Shown here piece by piece: positions 36,105-44,940 of a stretch of 64,000 nt of DNA. The stretch lies in the NCBI GenBank assembly GCA_904420185.1, contig CAJFUJ010000047.1, positions 1 to 64,000 on the forward strand, written 5' to 3'. Source of the stretch: an uncultured Butyricicoccus sp. Lineage in GTDB: Bacteria; Bacillota; Clostridia; Oscillospirales; Butyricicoccaceae. The position numbers and the translations under genes were made by a program. The notes beneath the pieces are model-generated. The model did not search any database and was not told the origin of the DNA. It saw nothing but the letters and a program-made list of their open reading frames with translations. The first letter of the stretch is position 1. Each line of letters begins with the position of its first letter.

Positions 36105-37238
36105 TCAAACCACCGAGCTCTTGGCGATGACCACCGGGTAATTTTCGTGGCCCATCATGGTGCGGCCCTCCCGGATGGTGACGCCGCGGTCGGTGATGAT
36201 GTGCGCCAGTGATGCGCCGCTTAGGATGCGGCCGTTTTCCATGATGATCGAGTCGCGGATCTCGGCGTCTTTTTCCACCAGCACGTCGCGGAACAGCACC
36301 GAATTGACAACTTTGCCCTCGATATAGCAGCCGTCAGCGATCAAGCTGTCCTCCACGTCGGCCTTATCCCCATAATATGCCGGTGATTCGTCGTGGATGC
36401 GGGTATAGATCGGGCGTGAGCGCAAAAACAGCTCGCCGCGGGTTTCCTTGTCCAGCAGGTCCATGTTGGCCTGGAAGAAATCCTTGGCGTCCTCGATTTT
36501 GACCGCATATTCGCCGAACAGGTAGCCGCCGATCTTGCTGTCGGTCAGCGCGCGGGTGAGCAGCTCGCGCTCAAAGTGGATGCAGTTGTGGGTGACGCAG
36601 TCGGCGATGAGGTGGATGAGATACTGCCGGCTCATCACATAGATGCCGAGCGCCTCATGTTTGCAGCGGCTGTCGTTGCTGTCGCCCACCCGGATGTCCA
36701 CGATTTCGCGGCGGCGGTTCATCTCGCAGTAGGTGGTAAACGGGCTGTCCTTGCTCTTTTTGGTGACCACCATGGTGATATCGTTGCCCGCGTTTTTGTG
36801 CTGCTCGACCACGTCGTCGATCGGGATGTTGGCGACAATATCGCCGTCCGACAGCACCACATAGTCAGCGCGGTTTTTCTGCAAGAAGTCGATCGCGCCG
36901 GCCAGCGCGTCGATCTTGCCGCGGTATTCGCCGATGACAAAGGGCGAGGATTTTTTGGAGTAGCTGTATGGCGGCAGCATGGTCACGCCGCCGTTTTTGC
37001 GGGACAGGTCCCAATCCTTGGCGTTGCCGATGTGGTCGATGAGCGACTGGTATTTGTCTTTCATCAGCATCCCCACCCGGTAGATGCCCGAGTTGACCAT
37101 GTTGGAAAGCATAAAGTCCACAATGCGGTACCGGCCCCCAAACGGCACGGCCGCCACGGTGCGGTGCTCGGTGATCTCTCGCAGGTCATTATCGGTATCA
37201 AAGGCGATAATGATGCCCAGTACGTTTTTCATATTCAT
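36105..37238 (-). CDS. glgD: GlgD, non-catalytic glucose-1-phosphate adenylyltransferase subunit
   Basis: A 377-residue paralogue of GlgC. The nucleotide-binding GGxGxRL of GlgC is replaced here by AFDTDNDLRE, so it is unlikely to catalyse the reaction alone. The sugar-pyrophosphorylase fold (PFGGRYRIVDF, LSDGDIVANI) and the C-terminal left-handed helix repeats are kept. In Firmicutes GlgD associates with GlgC and alters its activity or regulation. GAGGGG lies just before ATG-AAT-ATG, and either ATG could be used. It is 14 bp downstream of glgC. Confidence 0.94.
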   Translation of the reverse strand: MNMKNVLGIIIAFDTDNDLREITEHRTVAAVPFGGRYRIVDFMLSNMVNSGIYRVGMLMKDKYQSLIDHIGNAKDWDLSRKNGGVTMLPPYSYSKKSSPFVIGEYRGKIDALAGAIDFLQKNRADYVVLSDGDIVANIPIDDVVEQHKNAGNDITMVVTKKSKDSPFTTYCEMNRRREIVDIRVGDSNDSRCKHEALGIYVMSRQYLIHLIADCVTHNCIHFERELLTRALTDSKIGGYLFGEYAVKIEDAKDFFQANMDLLDKETRGELFLRSRPIYTRIHDESPAYYGDKADVEDSLIADGCYIEGKVVNSVLFRDVLVEKDAEIRDSIIMENGRILSGASLAHIITDRGVTIREGRTMMGHENYPVVIAKSSVV

Positions 37239-37252
37239 GCTTCCCCTCTCTA

Positions 37253-38464
37253 TCAAATCATATCCGGGAGGTCTTCGCCGGCCATTTCCTTTGCGCCCAG
37301 CTTGGCCCCGCGCCCGACGCGCACCTCGGCGGCCACAACCGCCACGCCCCAGTTTTCGATCTCCCCGTCCGACGGGCTGGCGCCTACCTGCGCGTTTTCA
37401 CAAATGCGCGCGTTCTCGGCCACAATGGCATAGCGCACCACCGCGCCTGGCTCGACCACCGTGCCTGGCATCAGGATGGAATACTCCACCGTCGCGCCCT
37501 TGCAGATGGTCACGTCGGAAAACAGCACCGAGCCCGACACATTGCCCATGATCTCGCACCCTTCGGACACCAGCGAATGGGTGACCTTGGCGTCCTTGCT
37601 GGTGTAGTGCGGGGGCGCGCCGTTGTTGCGGCCGTAGATCTTCCAGCTGTCGTCGGTCAGGTTCAGGCCCGACTTGGGGCTGAGCAGGTCCATATTGGCC
37701 TCCCACAGCGATTCGATGGTGCCGACGTCTTTCCAGTAGCCTTCAAAGCGGAAGGAGACCAGTTTTTCGCCTGCGTTCAGCATGGCCGGGATGATGTCCT
37801 TGCCGAAGTCGTTGGACGAGGCAGCGTTATTTTCGTCGTCGATCAGGTATTTGCGCAGCTTCTTCCAGGTGAAGATATAGATGCCCATGGACGCCAGCGT
37901 GGATTTGGGCTGCTTGGGTTTTTCCTCGAATTCATAGATGGTGCCGTCCTCGTTGCAGTTCATGATGCCAAAGCGCGAGGCCTCATCGAGCGGCACATCG
38001 ATGACCGCGATGGTCGCATCCGCGCCGGTTTTTTTGTGCTGCTGGAGCATTTTGTTGTAGTTCATCTTGTAGATATGGTCGCCCGACAAGATGAGTACAT
38101 ATTCCGGGTCGTATTCATCGACAAAGCCCATATTTTGATAGATGGCGTTGGCGGTACCCTTGTACCACTCGGACACGCCGCCTTTTTGGTAGGGCGGCAG
38201 GACGAACACGCCGCCGTTTAGGCGGTCCAGGTCCCAGGTCTGCCCTGCGCCGACATAGGCATTGAGGGCATGGGGCTCATACTGGGTGAGCACGCCGACC
38301 GTATCAATCCCCGAATTGATGCAGTTGGACAACGGAAAGTCGATAATCTTGTATTTTCCGCCGAATGGAACGGCAGGCTTGGCGACCTTGGTGGTCAGGA
38401 CGTACAGTCTGCTTCCCTGTCCGCCTGCCAAAAGCATTGCTACGCATTCTTTTTTCCGATACAT
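37253..38464 (-). CDS. glgC: Glucose-1-phosphate adenylyltransferase
   Basis: A 403-residue enzyme that makes ADP-glucose from ATP and glucose-1-phosphate, the committed step of glycogen synthesis. [16 protein letters not shown] contains the nucleotide loop, [16 protein letters not shown] and [13 protein letters not shown] hold active-site residues, and [10 protein letters not shown] contains the sugar-phosphate-binding Lys. C-terminal hexapeptide repeats follow. ACGGAG precedes the ATG. The gene follows glgB by 135 bp and precedes glgD, its non-catalytic partner. Confidence 0.97.
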   Translation of the reverse strand: MYRKKECVAMLLAGGQGSRLYVLTTKVAKPAVPFGGKYKIIDFPLSNCINSGIDTVGVLTQYEPHALNAYVGAGQTWDLDRLNGGVFVLPPYQKGGVSEWYKGTANAIYQNMGFVDEYDPEYVLILSGDHIYKMNYNKMLQQHKKTGADATIAVIDVPLDEASRFGIMNCNEDGTIYEFEEKPKQPKSTLASMGIYIFTWKKLRKYLIDDENNAASSNDFGKDIIPAMLNAGEKLVSFRFEGYWKDVGTIESLWEANMDLLSPKSGLNLTDDSWKIYGRNNGAPPHYTSKDAKVTHSLVSEGCEIMGNVSGSVLFSDVTICKGATVEYSILMPGTVVEPGAVVRYAIVAENARICENAQVGASPSDGEIENWGVAVVAAEVRVGRGAKLGAKEMAGEDLPDMI

Positions 38465-38599
38465 GATATTCTCCGTTTCTTATCCACAGGATTTTGTTGA
38501 TCTACCAGTAGCCAGGCCGCTGGCCCAGCCTATATGGTAACCGCCGTATTCCCGGCGGATACACAACCTTTTTACCCGCCTTGCGTGGCGTGCGCCGCC

Positions 38600-40645
38600 T
38601 TATCCGGCCGTATCGTCCGTTTTTTTGCGGGGCGCTGCCTTTTTGGTCGTGCGCCGTGCGGTGGTAGCCGTCTTTTTAGCGGCCGGTTTTTTAGCGGCGG
38701 ATTTGGACGTGGTCTTTTTGTCCTTGGCGGTTTCGGCCTTGACCCTGCGCTTGGCGCGCGGTTTGCCCTTAAAATAGAGCGCCGACAGCGGCGGGATCTT
38801 GAGATCGACGATCTGCTCCATGCCGTGCATCTCCATGGCCTTGGTGCGTTTTTTGCCGTTGGACACCCCGCTGCCGCCGAACTCTACCCGGTCGGACGAG
38901 AACACCTCTTCGTAGGTGCCCGGGTAGGGTACGCCGATCTTGTAGCTGTCGTGGTAGACCGGCGCGAAGTTGACCACGCAGACAAGGTCGCTGCCGTCCT
39001 TGGCAATGCGGCGGAAGGCAATGATGTTGTTGACGTTGTCGTCGTGTGACAGCCACTCAAAGCCCTGCCAATCGGTGTCGTTTTCCCACAGCTGCTTGTT
39101 TTCCAGGTAAAAGGCGTTGAGCGCCTGCACATAGGCCTGCATCTGGCGGTGTGCGTCGTAATCGAGCAGCATCCAGTCCAGCCCGCGCGTCTCGGTCCAC
39201 TCCGAGAACTGGCCGAACTCGCCGCCCATGAACAGCATTTTTTTGCCCGGGTGGCCGGCCATATAGCCGTACAGGGTGCGCAATGTGGCGAACTTATTTT
39301 CATAGGGGTCGGGCATTTTATCGAGCAGCGATTTTTTGCCGTGCACCACCTCGTCGTGGGACAAAGGCAGGATATAATTTTCCGAAAAGGCGTACATGAA
39401 CGAGAAGGTGATTTTGTCGTGCATATCCTTGCGGAAGAAGGGGTCTGCGCTGACGTAGCACAGCATGTCGTTCATCCAGCCCATGTTCCATTTGAAGTTG
39501 AAGCCCAAGCCGCCCATATAGCCCGGCTTGGTGACCATGGGCCAGGCGGTGGATTCCTCCGCGATCATCATGCAGTCGGGGTGGTCGGTGAGCACCAGCT
39601 CGTTGAGCAGCCGCAGGAAATCGACTGCCTCCAGGTTTTCGCGGCCGCCGTAGATATTGGGGCGCCACTCGCCCTGGCGGTTGTAGTCCAAATAGAGCAT
39701 GGATGCGACCGCATCCACCCGCAGGCCGTCCATGTGGAATTGTTCAATCCAGAACATAGCCGACGAGAACAGCAAATCGCGCACTGCCACCTTGCCGTAG
39801 TCGAACACCCGGGTCCCCCACTCTTTGTGCTCCATTTTGAGCGGGTCGGCGTATTCATAGAGATAGGAGCCGTCAAACTCGACCAGTCCTGGGCCGTCCT
39901 TGGGGAAATGGGCGGGCACCCAGTCCATGATGACGCCCAGCCCGGCCTGGTGGGCCTTGTCCACAAAGTACATCAGGTCGTGCGGGTCGCCGTAGCGGCT
40001 GGTGGCGGCAAAGTAGCCGGTGACCTGGTAGCCCCACGAGGCGTCCAGCGGGTGCTCGGTCAGGGGCATACATTCGATGTGGGTGTAGCCCATGCGCTTG
40101 GCGTAGGGGATGAGCTCATCGGCCAGCTGGCGGTAGGAATAAAAGTTGCCGTCCTCGTGCCGTTTCCATGAGCCCAGGTGCACCTCGTAAATATTGACCG
40201 GCTGCTCATAGGGCAGATGTTCGCGCCGCCATTTGAGCCAGCTCTCGTCCTGCCATTCGTAGCCTGCCAGGTCGAATACCTTAGAAGCGTTGCCCGGCCG
40301 GGTTTCCGCGTGGAAACCATAGGGGTCGGCCTTGTCCAGCGCATATCCTTCCGGGGTTTCGATTGCATATTTATAGGCTGCATACACGGCCACGCCCGGG
40401 ATAAAGGTTTCCCATATTCCTTTTTCGTCGCGCTGCATTTGGTTCGCGTCCCGATTCCAGCCGTTAAACTCGCCCATCACAGAAACGCGGACAGCATTCG
40501 GCGCAAAAACGCGGAAAACATAGCCCTGTTGTCCGTCCCGCTCGTCCGGATGCGCGCCCATAAATTCGTAAGCGCGGCAATCCTTTCCCGAGTGGAACAA
40601 GGACATATGTTCCTCCAAAGACAGTTTCTTCGCCTTTCCTTCCAT
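38600..40645 (-). CDS. glgB: Glycogen branching enzyme with lysine/alanine-rich C-terminal tail
   Basis: A 681-residue GH13 branching enzyme (CBM48 at the N-terminus, then the barrel). GLRVDAVASM holds the nucleophile Asp, MMIAEESTAW the acid/base Glu and LSHDEVVHG the third Asp. The enzyme body ends near residue 625 at SALYFKG. The last 56 or so residues are almost only Lys, Arg, Ala, Thr and Pro, with KKPAAKK- and TARRTTKK-type repeats, like a histone H1 tail. Two starts have sites: the ATG at 40645 (GAGGAG, eight bases) is preferred, and 40693 (AAAGGAAG) would add 16 residues. First gene of the glycogen operon. Confidence 0.95.
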   Translation of the reverse strand: MEGKAKKLSLEEHMSLFHSGKDCRAYEFMGAHPDERDGQQGYVFRVFAPNAVRVSVMGEFNGWNRDANQMQRDEKGIWETFIPGVAVYAAYKYAIETPEGYALDKADPYGFHAETRPGNASKVFDLAGYEWQDESWLKWRREHLPYEQPVNIYEVHLGSWKRHEDGNFYSYRQLADELIPYAKRMGYTHIECMPLTEHPLDASWGYQVTGYFAATSRYGDPHDLMYFVDKAHQAGLGVIMDWVPAHFPKDGPGLVEFDGSYLYEYADPLKMEHKEWGTRVFDYGKVAVRDLLFSSAMFWIEQFHMDGLRVDAVASMLYLDYNRQGEWRPNIYGGRENLEAVDFLRLLNELVLTDHPDCMMIAEESTAWPMVTKPGYMGGLGFNFKWNMGWMNDMLCYVSADPFFRKDMHDKITFSFMYAFSENYILPLSHDEVVHGKKSLLDKMPDPYENKFATLRTLYGYMAGHPGKKMLFMGGEFGQFSEWTETRGLDWMLLDYDAHRQMQAYVQALNAFYLENKQLWENDTDWQGFEWLSHDDNVNNIIAFRRIAKDGSDLVCVVNFAPVYHDSYKIGVPYPGTYEEVFSSDRVEFGGSGVSNGKKRTKAMEMHGMEQIVDLKIPPLSALYFKGKPRAKRRVKAETAKDKKTTSKSAAKKPAAKKTATTARRTTKKAAPRKKTDDTAG

Positions 40646-40766
40646 GCGTTCATCTCCTCTTTCCGGCGTCGAATACGCCAAGTTTTTATCCATTTTCTTC
40701 CTTTTGTCAGGGTTTTTGTAGCCATCGCACAGATTGGCCGACACCCACTCATCAATTACTAGATAT

Positions 40767-40795
40767 AGTATACAACAGTAACAAAAAAATGTCCA
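40767..40795 (-). promoter_or_regulatory. Promoter of the glycogen operon
   Basis: Minus strand: TGGACA (40795-40790), a 17-nt spacer and TATACT (40772-40767). The -35 lies inside the arm of the preceding terminator hairpin. About 70-120 bp of leader precede the two possible glgB starts. Confidence 0.7.
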
Positions 40796-40826
40796 GTAAT
40801 TTCGAAAATCACCGGACATTTTTTGT
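40783..40826 (-). terminator. Terminator upstream of glgB
   Basis: A 13-bp stem (about 40790-40802 with 40806-40818) pairs fully on the minus strand if two G-U pairs are allowed, and is followed there by seven T residues. It would end transcripts arriving from the cinA side, so the glycogen operon is insulated. Confidence 0.75.
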
Positions 40827-41029
40827 TCAAATTTCTAATTTTGTACCCAAAACTTAGCAAACAATTGAACTTTTAACCGGCTAAACCGGCAAATTCTGTG
40901 GGTTTCTTTGCACTTTTTTGGCCTTTCAAGCCGTCCTCGCCTTGCTGTGCGCACCCGGCTTTTTGTTTACATCAAATAAAATGCTTGTAAACAGCCCGTA
41001 AGATGCAGGGCATCGCTGTAAAGCCCTGC
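40827..41029. other. Gene-free leader/trailer between cinA and glgB
   Basis: This is unusually AT-rich for the window and has no coding region. A hairpin GCAGGGC/GCCCTGC lies immediately after the cinA stop (about 41004-41028), and GTTTAC/GTAAAC arms occur near 40970-41000. No known RNA family was recognised. Confidence 0.45.
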
Positions 41030-42271
41030 TTACTGGCCGGTTTGTTGCAGGCGCCGGCGGATCATATCCAGCGCTGTGGAGGCTGCCTGGTTGCGCACCC
41101 GGTCGCGGCCCAGGGTGTTGTGGGTCTCCTTGGTGAGGATCTCGCCCTGGAAGTAGACGCTGATGTACACCAGGCCCACCGCCTTGTCCGCCGTTGCGCC
41201 GCCCGGCCCGGCGATGCCGGTGATGCCCACGCCCACGTCGGTTTGCAGCGCCTTGGCCACGCCTGCGGCCATCTCCTCGGCCGTCTGGGCCGACACCGCG
41301 CCATAGGCGTCCAGGGTCTGTTGTTTGACGCCGAGCAGCGCCATCTTGACCTCGTTGGAATAGGAGCACACGCCGCCCTTGTAATAATCCGAGGCGCCGG
41401 GCAGGTCGGTGATGCGCTTGGACAGCAGCCCGCCCGTGCAGCTTTCGGCCACCGACAGCGTCAGCCCGCGCGCGCGCAGGCCGTCGCCGACCACCTGCTC
41501 GAGCGAATCGACGTCCACGCCGTACACGTCCTCGCCCAGCATATCCACCACCTGGGCCACCACCGGTTCGAGCAGTGCTTCGGCTTGCGCTTCGGTATCC
41601 GCCTTGGCGGTCACGCGCGCAAAACACTCGGACACCTTGGCGTAGGGGGCGATGGTGGGGTTATGGCTTTGTTCCATCAGATCGTGCAGGCGGTCCTCCA
41701 TCGCGCTTTCGCCCAGGCCGAACACCCGCACGCTGCGCGACACGATGCAGCCCCCTGCCAGCGGGTACAGATAGGGCTTGGCGCGGGTTTCCCACATGGG
41801 CGTGCACTCGCGCGGCGGGCCGGGCAGCATGAGCACATGCTTGCCCTCGGCTTCAAAGCCGCAGCCGGGCGCGGTCCCCCAGGGGTTGTCGAACACCGTG
41901 CACTCCTCGGGCAGCCAGGCTTGTTTTTCGTTGTTGGGGGTCATTTCCCGGCCGATCTGCTCGAAGAACGACCGGATGCTGTCCAGCGACGGCTGGTGCA
42001 GGACCAGTTTTTTGCCGAACACCTTGGCCAGGGTTTCTTTGGTCAGGTCGTCGAGGGTCGGCCCCAGGCCGCCGGTTGTGATAAGGATATCTGCGCGGTC
42101 CTTGGCTTCGCGCACCGCGCGTTCCAGCCGCGCTGGGTTGTCGCCCACCACGGTCTGGTAATAGACGTCGATGCCCAGTTCGCTCAGCCCCTGGGAGATG
42201 ACCTGTGCGTCGGTGTTGACGATTTCGCCCAGCAGGATTTCGGTGCCCACGGCGATCAGTTCTGCGTTCAT
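41030..42271 (-). CDS. cinA: CinA family protein, nicotinamide-nucleotide amidase domain
   Basis: A 413-residue two-domain protein. The N-terminal molybdopterin-binding-like domain (ELIAVGTEILLGEIVNT, ITTGGLGPTLDDLT) is joined to a C-terminal PncC domain (LSVAESCTGGLLSKRIT) that deamidates nicotinamide mononucleotide. The protein is associated with NAD salvage and, in competent bacteria, with competence. Its ATG overlaps the TGA of thiI (ATGA), and AGGAGG inside the thiI end serves as its ribosome-binding site. Confidence 0.95.
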   Translation of the reverse strand: MNAELIAVGTEILLGEIVNTDAQVISQGLSELGIDVYYQTVVGDNPARLERAVREAKDRADILITTGGLGPTLDDLTKETLAKVFGKKLVLHQPSLDSIRSFFEQIGREMTPNNEKQAWLPEECTVFDNPWGTAPGCGFEAEGKHVLMLPGPPRECTPMWETRAKPYLYPLAGGCIVSRSVRVFGLGESAMEDRLHDLMEQSHNPTIAPYAKVSECFARVTAKADTEAQAEALLEPVVAQVVDMLGEDVYGVDVDSLEQVVGDGLRARGLTLSVAESCTGGLLSKRITDLPGASDYYKGGVCSYSNEVKMALLGVKQQTLDAYGAVSAQTAEEMAAGVAKALQTDVGVGITGIAGPGGATADKAVGLVYISVYFQGEILTKETHNTLGRDRVRNQAASTALDMIRRRLQQTGQ

Positions 42272-43461
42272 AGTTGTGCCTCCTGCTTTTTGTTTTTGCC
42301 GGGATAGAGGATTTCCACGCCGCGCACCGCTTCATCGACCAGTCCGTCGATGTCCAATTCGTCCTCGGCGTTCAGGATGCGCGGCAGTTTGGGTTTGGTG
42401 TTGGGGTGTTTGGGGGTAAAGACCGTGCAGCAGTCCTCATACGGCAAGATGGAGGTGTCGAACGTGCCGATTTTGCGGGCGATTTGCACGATTTCCTCCT
42501 TGTCCATGCCAATAGCCGGGCGGAAGATGGGTTTTTCGCACACCGCCCCCGTGACCGCCATGGCTGGCATGGTCTGGCTGGCCACCTGTCCCAGGCTTTC
42601 GCCGGTGATCAGCGCGCCGCATTCGGCCTGTGTGGCCAGTGCTTCGGCGATGCGCATCATGAACCGGCGCATGATGAGGGTGAACAGCTCCTCCGGGCAG
42701 TGGTCGCGGATGGCCTCCTGGATGTGGGTGAAGGGCACGATGTACAGCGGCATCCGGCCGGTGTAGGCGGTCAGGATTTCGGCGAGCTCGATCACCTTTT
42801 CCTTGGCCCGCTCCGAGGTGTAGGGGTAGCTGAAAAAGTGGATGGCGATGAGTTCCAGCCCGCGTTTGGCCATCATGTACCCGGCCACCGGCGAATCGAT
42901 GCCGCCCGACAGCAGCAGCGCGGCCCGGCCGTTGGTGCCCACCGGCATACCGCCCGCGCCGGGTGTGGGGCCTGCGTGGACAAACGCGTAGGTGTCGCGG
43001 ATTTCAAAGTGGATGGTCAGCGCCGGCGTGTGCATATCCGGCCGCATGTGGGGGTATTGGTGGGCCAGTTCGCCGCCGATGTGCTGTGACACCTGGATCG
43101 AGGTCATCGGGAAGCGCTTGTCGCCCCGCTTGGTTTCCACCTTAAAGGAGGGGGCGGCGGCGATCTCGCCGGCCAGGTAGGTTTCGGCGGTTTGCTGCAT
43201 ACTTTCCAGGGTTTTTTCGCACACCGCCGCCCGGCAGATCAGCGCGATGCCGAAGATTTTCTTGGCCGCGTCCACCACCGCGTCGGCGTCGGTCCCGTCC
43301 TCGATCCACACATACACCACCGATTGGCGCATTTCCACCCGGCAGGGGCCGATGTGTTTGAGCCGCCGTTTGATGTTGCCCAGCAGCTTATCCTCAAAGC
43401 TCTTGCGGTTGAGTCCCTTCAGGACGATTTCGCCGCATTTTAAAAGGAGTACTTCTTTCAT
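42268..43461 (-). CDS. thiI: tRNA 4-thiouridine synthetase ThiI
   Basis: A 397-residue enzyme that adenylates U8 of tRNA for sulfur insertion and can also feed thiamine thiazole synthesis. It has a ferredoxin-like and THUMP N-terminus and the PP-loop LLLSGGIDSPVAGYMM near residue 185. It lacks the C-terminal rhodanese domain of the enterobacterial form, as usual in Gram-positives, where a dedicated cysteine desulfurase supplies sulfur. That partner is encoded directly upstream, and cinA overlaps its stop. Confidence 0.96.
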   Translation of the reverse strand: MKEVLLLKCGEIVLKGLNRKSFEDKLLGNIKRRLKHIGPCRVEMRQSVVYVWIEDGTDADAVVDAAKKIFGIALICRAAVCEKTLESMQQTAETYLAGEIAAAPSFKVETKRGDKRFPMTSIQVSQHIGGELAHQYPHMRPDMHTPALTIHFEIRDTYAFVHAGPTPGAGGMPVGTNGRAALLLSGGIDSPVAGYMMAKRGLELIAIHFFSYPYTSERAKEKVIELAEILTAYTGRMPLYIVPFTHIQEAIRDHCPEELFTLIMRRFMMRIAEALATQAECGALITGESLGQVASQTMPAMAVTGAVCEKPIFRPAIGMDKEEIVQIARKIGTFDTSILPYEDCCTVFTPKHPNTKPKLPRILNAEDELDIDGLVDEAVRGVEILYPGKNKKQEAQL

Positions 43462-43506
43462 GGTTTGTTGTTTCCTTTGTCCCTTACGATTTTGTTTCGC
43501 GTGCGT

Positions 43507-44667
43507 TTATGCGCGTTTTGCGCCGGCCGGTTGGCGGCGCAGCATCCCGGCGCCCTTTTGCAGCCCAGCCATCAGCGCGTCCACATCTTCCCGGGTATTA
43601 TCCGGTGAAAACGAGATGCGCAGCGCGCTGTCGATGCGCGCATGATCCAGGCCCATCGCCTTGAGCACCGGGCTTTCCTTGCCTTTGGAGCAGGCCGAGC
43701 CGGCCGAAACATAGACCTCCTCGCCCTCGAGCACCCGCAGCATGACCTCGCTTTTGCACCCGGGCAGCGACAGGTTGGCCACATGCGGCACCCCGCTCCG
43801 GCCGTTCCACACCGCCCACGGCAGTTTTTCGGCCACCTGCGCGCGCAAATACGCATTCAGTCCGGCGACGTGGCGGTTGTCCGCTTGCAGATGGGCGGCG
43901 CGCACCCGGCAGGCGGCCGCAAACGCGGCGATGGCGGGCATGGGTTCGGTCCCTGCGCGCATCCCGTTTTCCTGCCCGCCGCCAACCAGATAGGGCCGCA
44001 GCCGCACGCCCTGCTGGGTATACAGGGCGCCCACCCCTTTGGGTGCGCCGATCTTGTGGCCGGACACGCTCATAAGGTGGCAGTGCCATTTTTTCGGTGT
44101 CAGCGGCACACGGAACAGGCCCTGCACCGCGTCCACATGCAGCAGCGCCCCCGGGCATTGCCGGGCCAAGATCGCGCCCATCTCCTCGACCGGCAGGCAC
44201 GACCCCACCTCGTTGTTGACCAGCATAATGCTGGCCAGGATGGTATCTTCGCGCAGCACCGCGGCAAAGTCCGCGGCCGAAATCTGCCCGTCCGCGTCCG
44301 GCGCTAGGTAGGTGACCGAAAAGCCCTCGCTTTCCAGCCGTTTGCACGCGTTGCGGGTGGCCGCGTGTTCGATCGCCGTGGTGACGATGTGCCGGCCCTG
44401 GTGGCGGTTTTTAAAGGCCGCGCCAAACAGGGCGGTGTTGATTGATTCGGTCCCGCCCGAGGTGAAGGTGATTTCGCCCGGCTGCGCGCCCAGCGCCGCG
44501 GCGATGGTTTCCCGGCTTTCTTTGAGCAGCCGGGCCGCCGCCCCGCCCAGCCTATGCTGGCTCGACGGGTTGCCGAACCCGCTTGTCATGGCGTCCATCG
44601 CCGCCTGTGCCGCCTCTGGCAGCACCGGCGAAGTCGCCGAATTGTCCAAATAGTGCACGTGTTTCAT
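43507..44667 (-). CDS. NifS/IscS-like cysteine desulfurase, probable ThiI partner
   Basis: A 386-residue PLP enzyme that takes sulfur from cysteine. YLDNSATSPVLPE, EHAATRNACK, the PLP lysine in SVSGHKIGAPKG and the persulfide Cys in VSAGSACSKG are readable. The gene lies 45 bp before thiI on the same strand, the arrangement of the dedicated desulfurase (NifZ) of Bacillus. The frame is open about 88 codons upstream, through the GC repeat, but similarity starts at MKHVHYLDN (44667). Its ribosome-binding site, GAAAGG one base from the ATG, is poor. Confidence 0.93.
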   Translation of the reverse strand: MKHVHYLDNSATSPVLPEAAQAAMDAMTSGFGNPSSQHRLGGAAARLLKESRETIAAALGAQPGEITFTSGGTESINTALFGAAFKNRHQGRHIVTTAIEHAATRNACKRLESEGFSVTYLAPDADGQISAADFAAVLREDTILASIMLVNNEVGSCLPVEEMGAILARQCPGALLHVDAVQGLFRVPLTPKKWHCHLMSVSGHKIGAPKGVGALYTQQGVRLRPYLVGGGQENGMRAGTEPMPAIAAFAAACRVRAAHLQADNRHVAGLNAYLRAQVAEKLPWAVWNGRSGVPHVANLSLPGCKSEVMLRVLEGEEVYVSAGSACSKGKESPVLKAMGLDHARIDSALRISFSPDNTREDVDALMAGLQKGAGMLRRQPAGAKRA

Positions 44668-44747
44668 GCCTTTCTTCGCAAAATTTCTCTTGCTTTTTAT
44701 TATACCAGCCTTCCCCGCCGCTGTCACCTTTATTTTCTTCCCGCCCT

Positions 44748-44880
44748 TCAGGGGCGCTGCCCCCGAACCCCCGGCAGGGGCGGCGCCCCTGCACCCCCAT
44801 CGCAGGGGCCCTGCCCCTGCACCCCGCAAGCCTTTTTCAAAAGGCTTGACCGAAAACTTCTCGGAATGCTTGCGCATTCC
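44748..44880. repeat. GC-rich hairpin repeat, copy 5, with two-hairpin tail
   Basis: Three GC units (44748-44826) are followed by a hairpin CAAGCCTTT/AAAGGCTTG (44827-44848) and a hairpin GGAATGC/GCATTCC (44863-44880). The tail matches copy 4; the first hairpin differs by a compensating pair (C-G in copy 4 is A-T here). It lies between the anti-sigma gene and the cysteine desulfurase gene. Confidence 0.8.
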
Positions 44881-44888
44881 AAACCATA

Positions 44889-44924
44889 ACAAAAAACGGA
44901 GCCGCATTTTTACGGTTCCGTTTT
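44889..44924 (-). terminator. Terminator of the sigma/anti-sigma operon
   Basis: Stem AAAACGGAACCG with one G-U pair (44924-44913 with 44904-44893, read on the minus strand) and a T run, 17 bp after the anti-sigma stop. Confidence 0.8.
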
Positions 44925-44940
44925 CGTTCATCTTATCAGT

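Noticed and set aside
40926..41627. A Gly/Arg-rich 233-residue minus-strand frame near cinA
   Set aside because: It overlaps the 3' half of cinA in another frame. The cinA frame contains the PncC motif and overlaps thiI correctly, so this one is a shadow.
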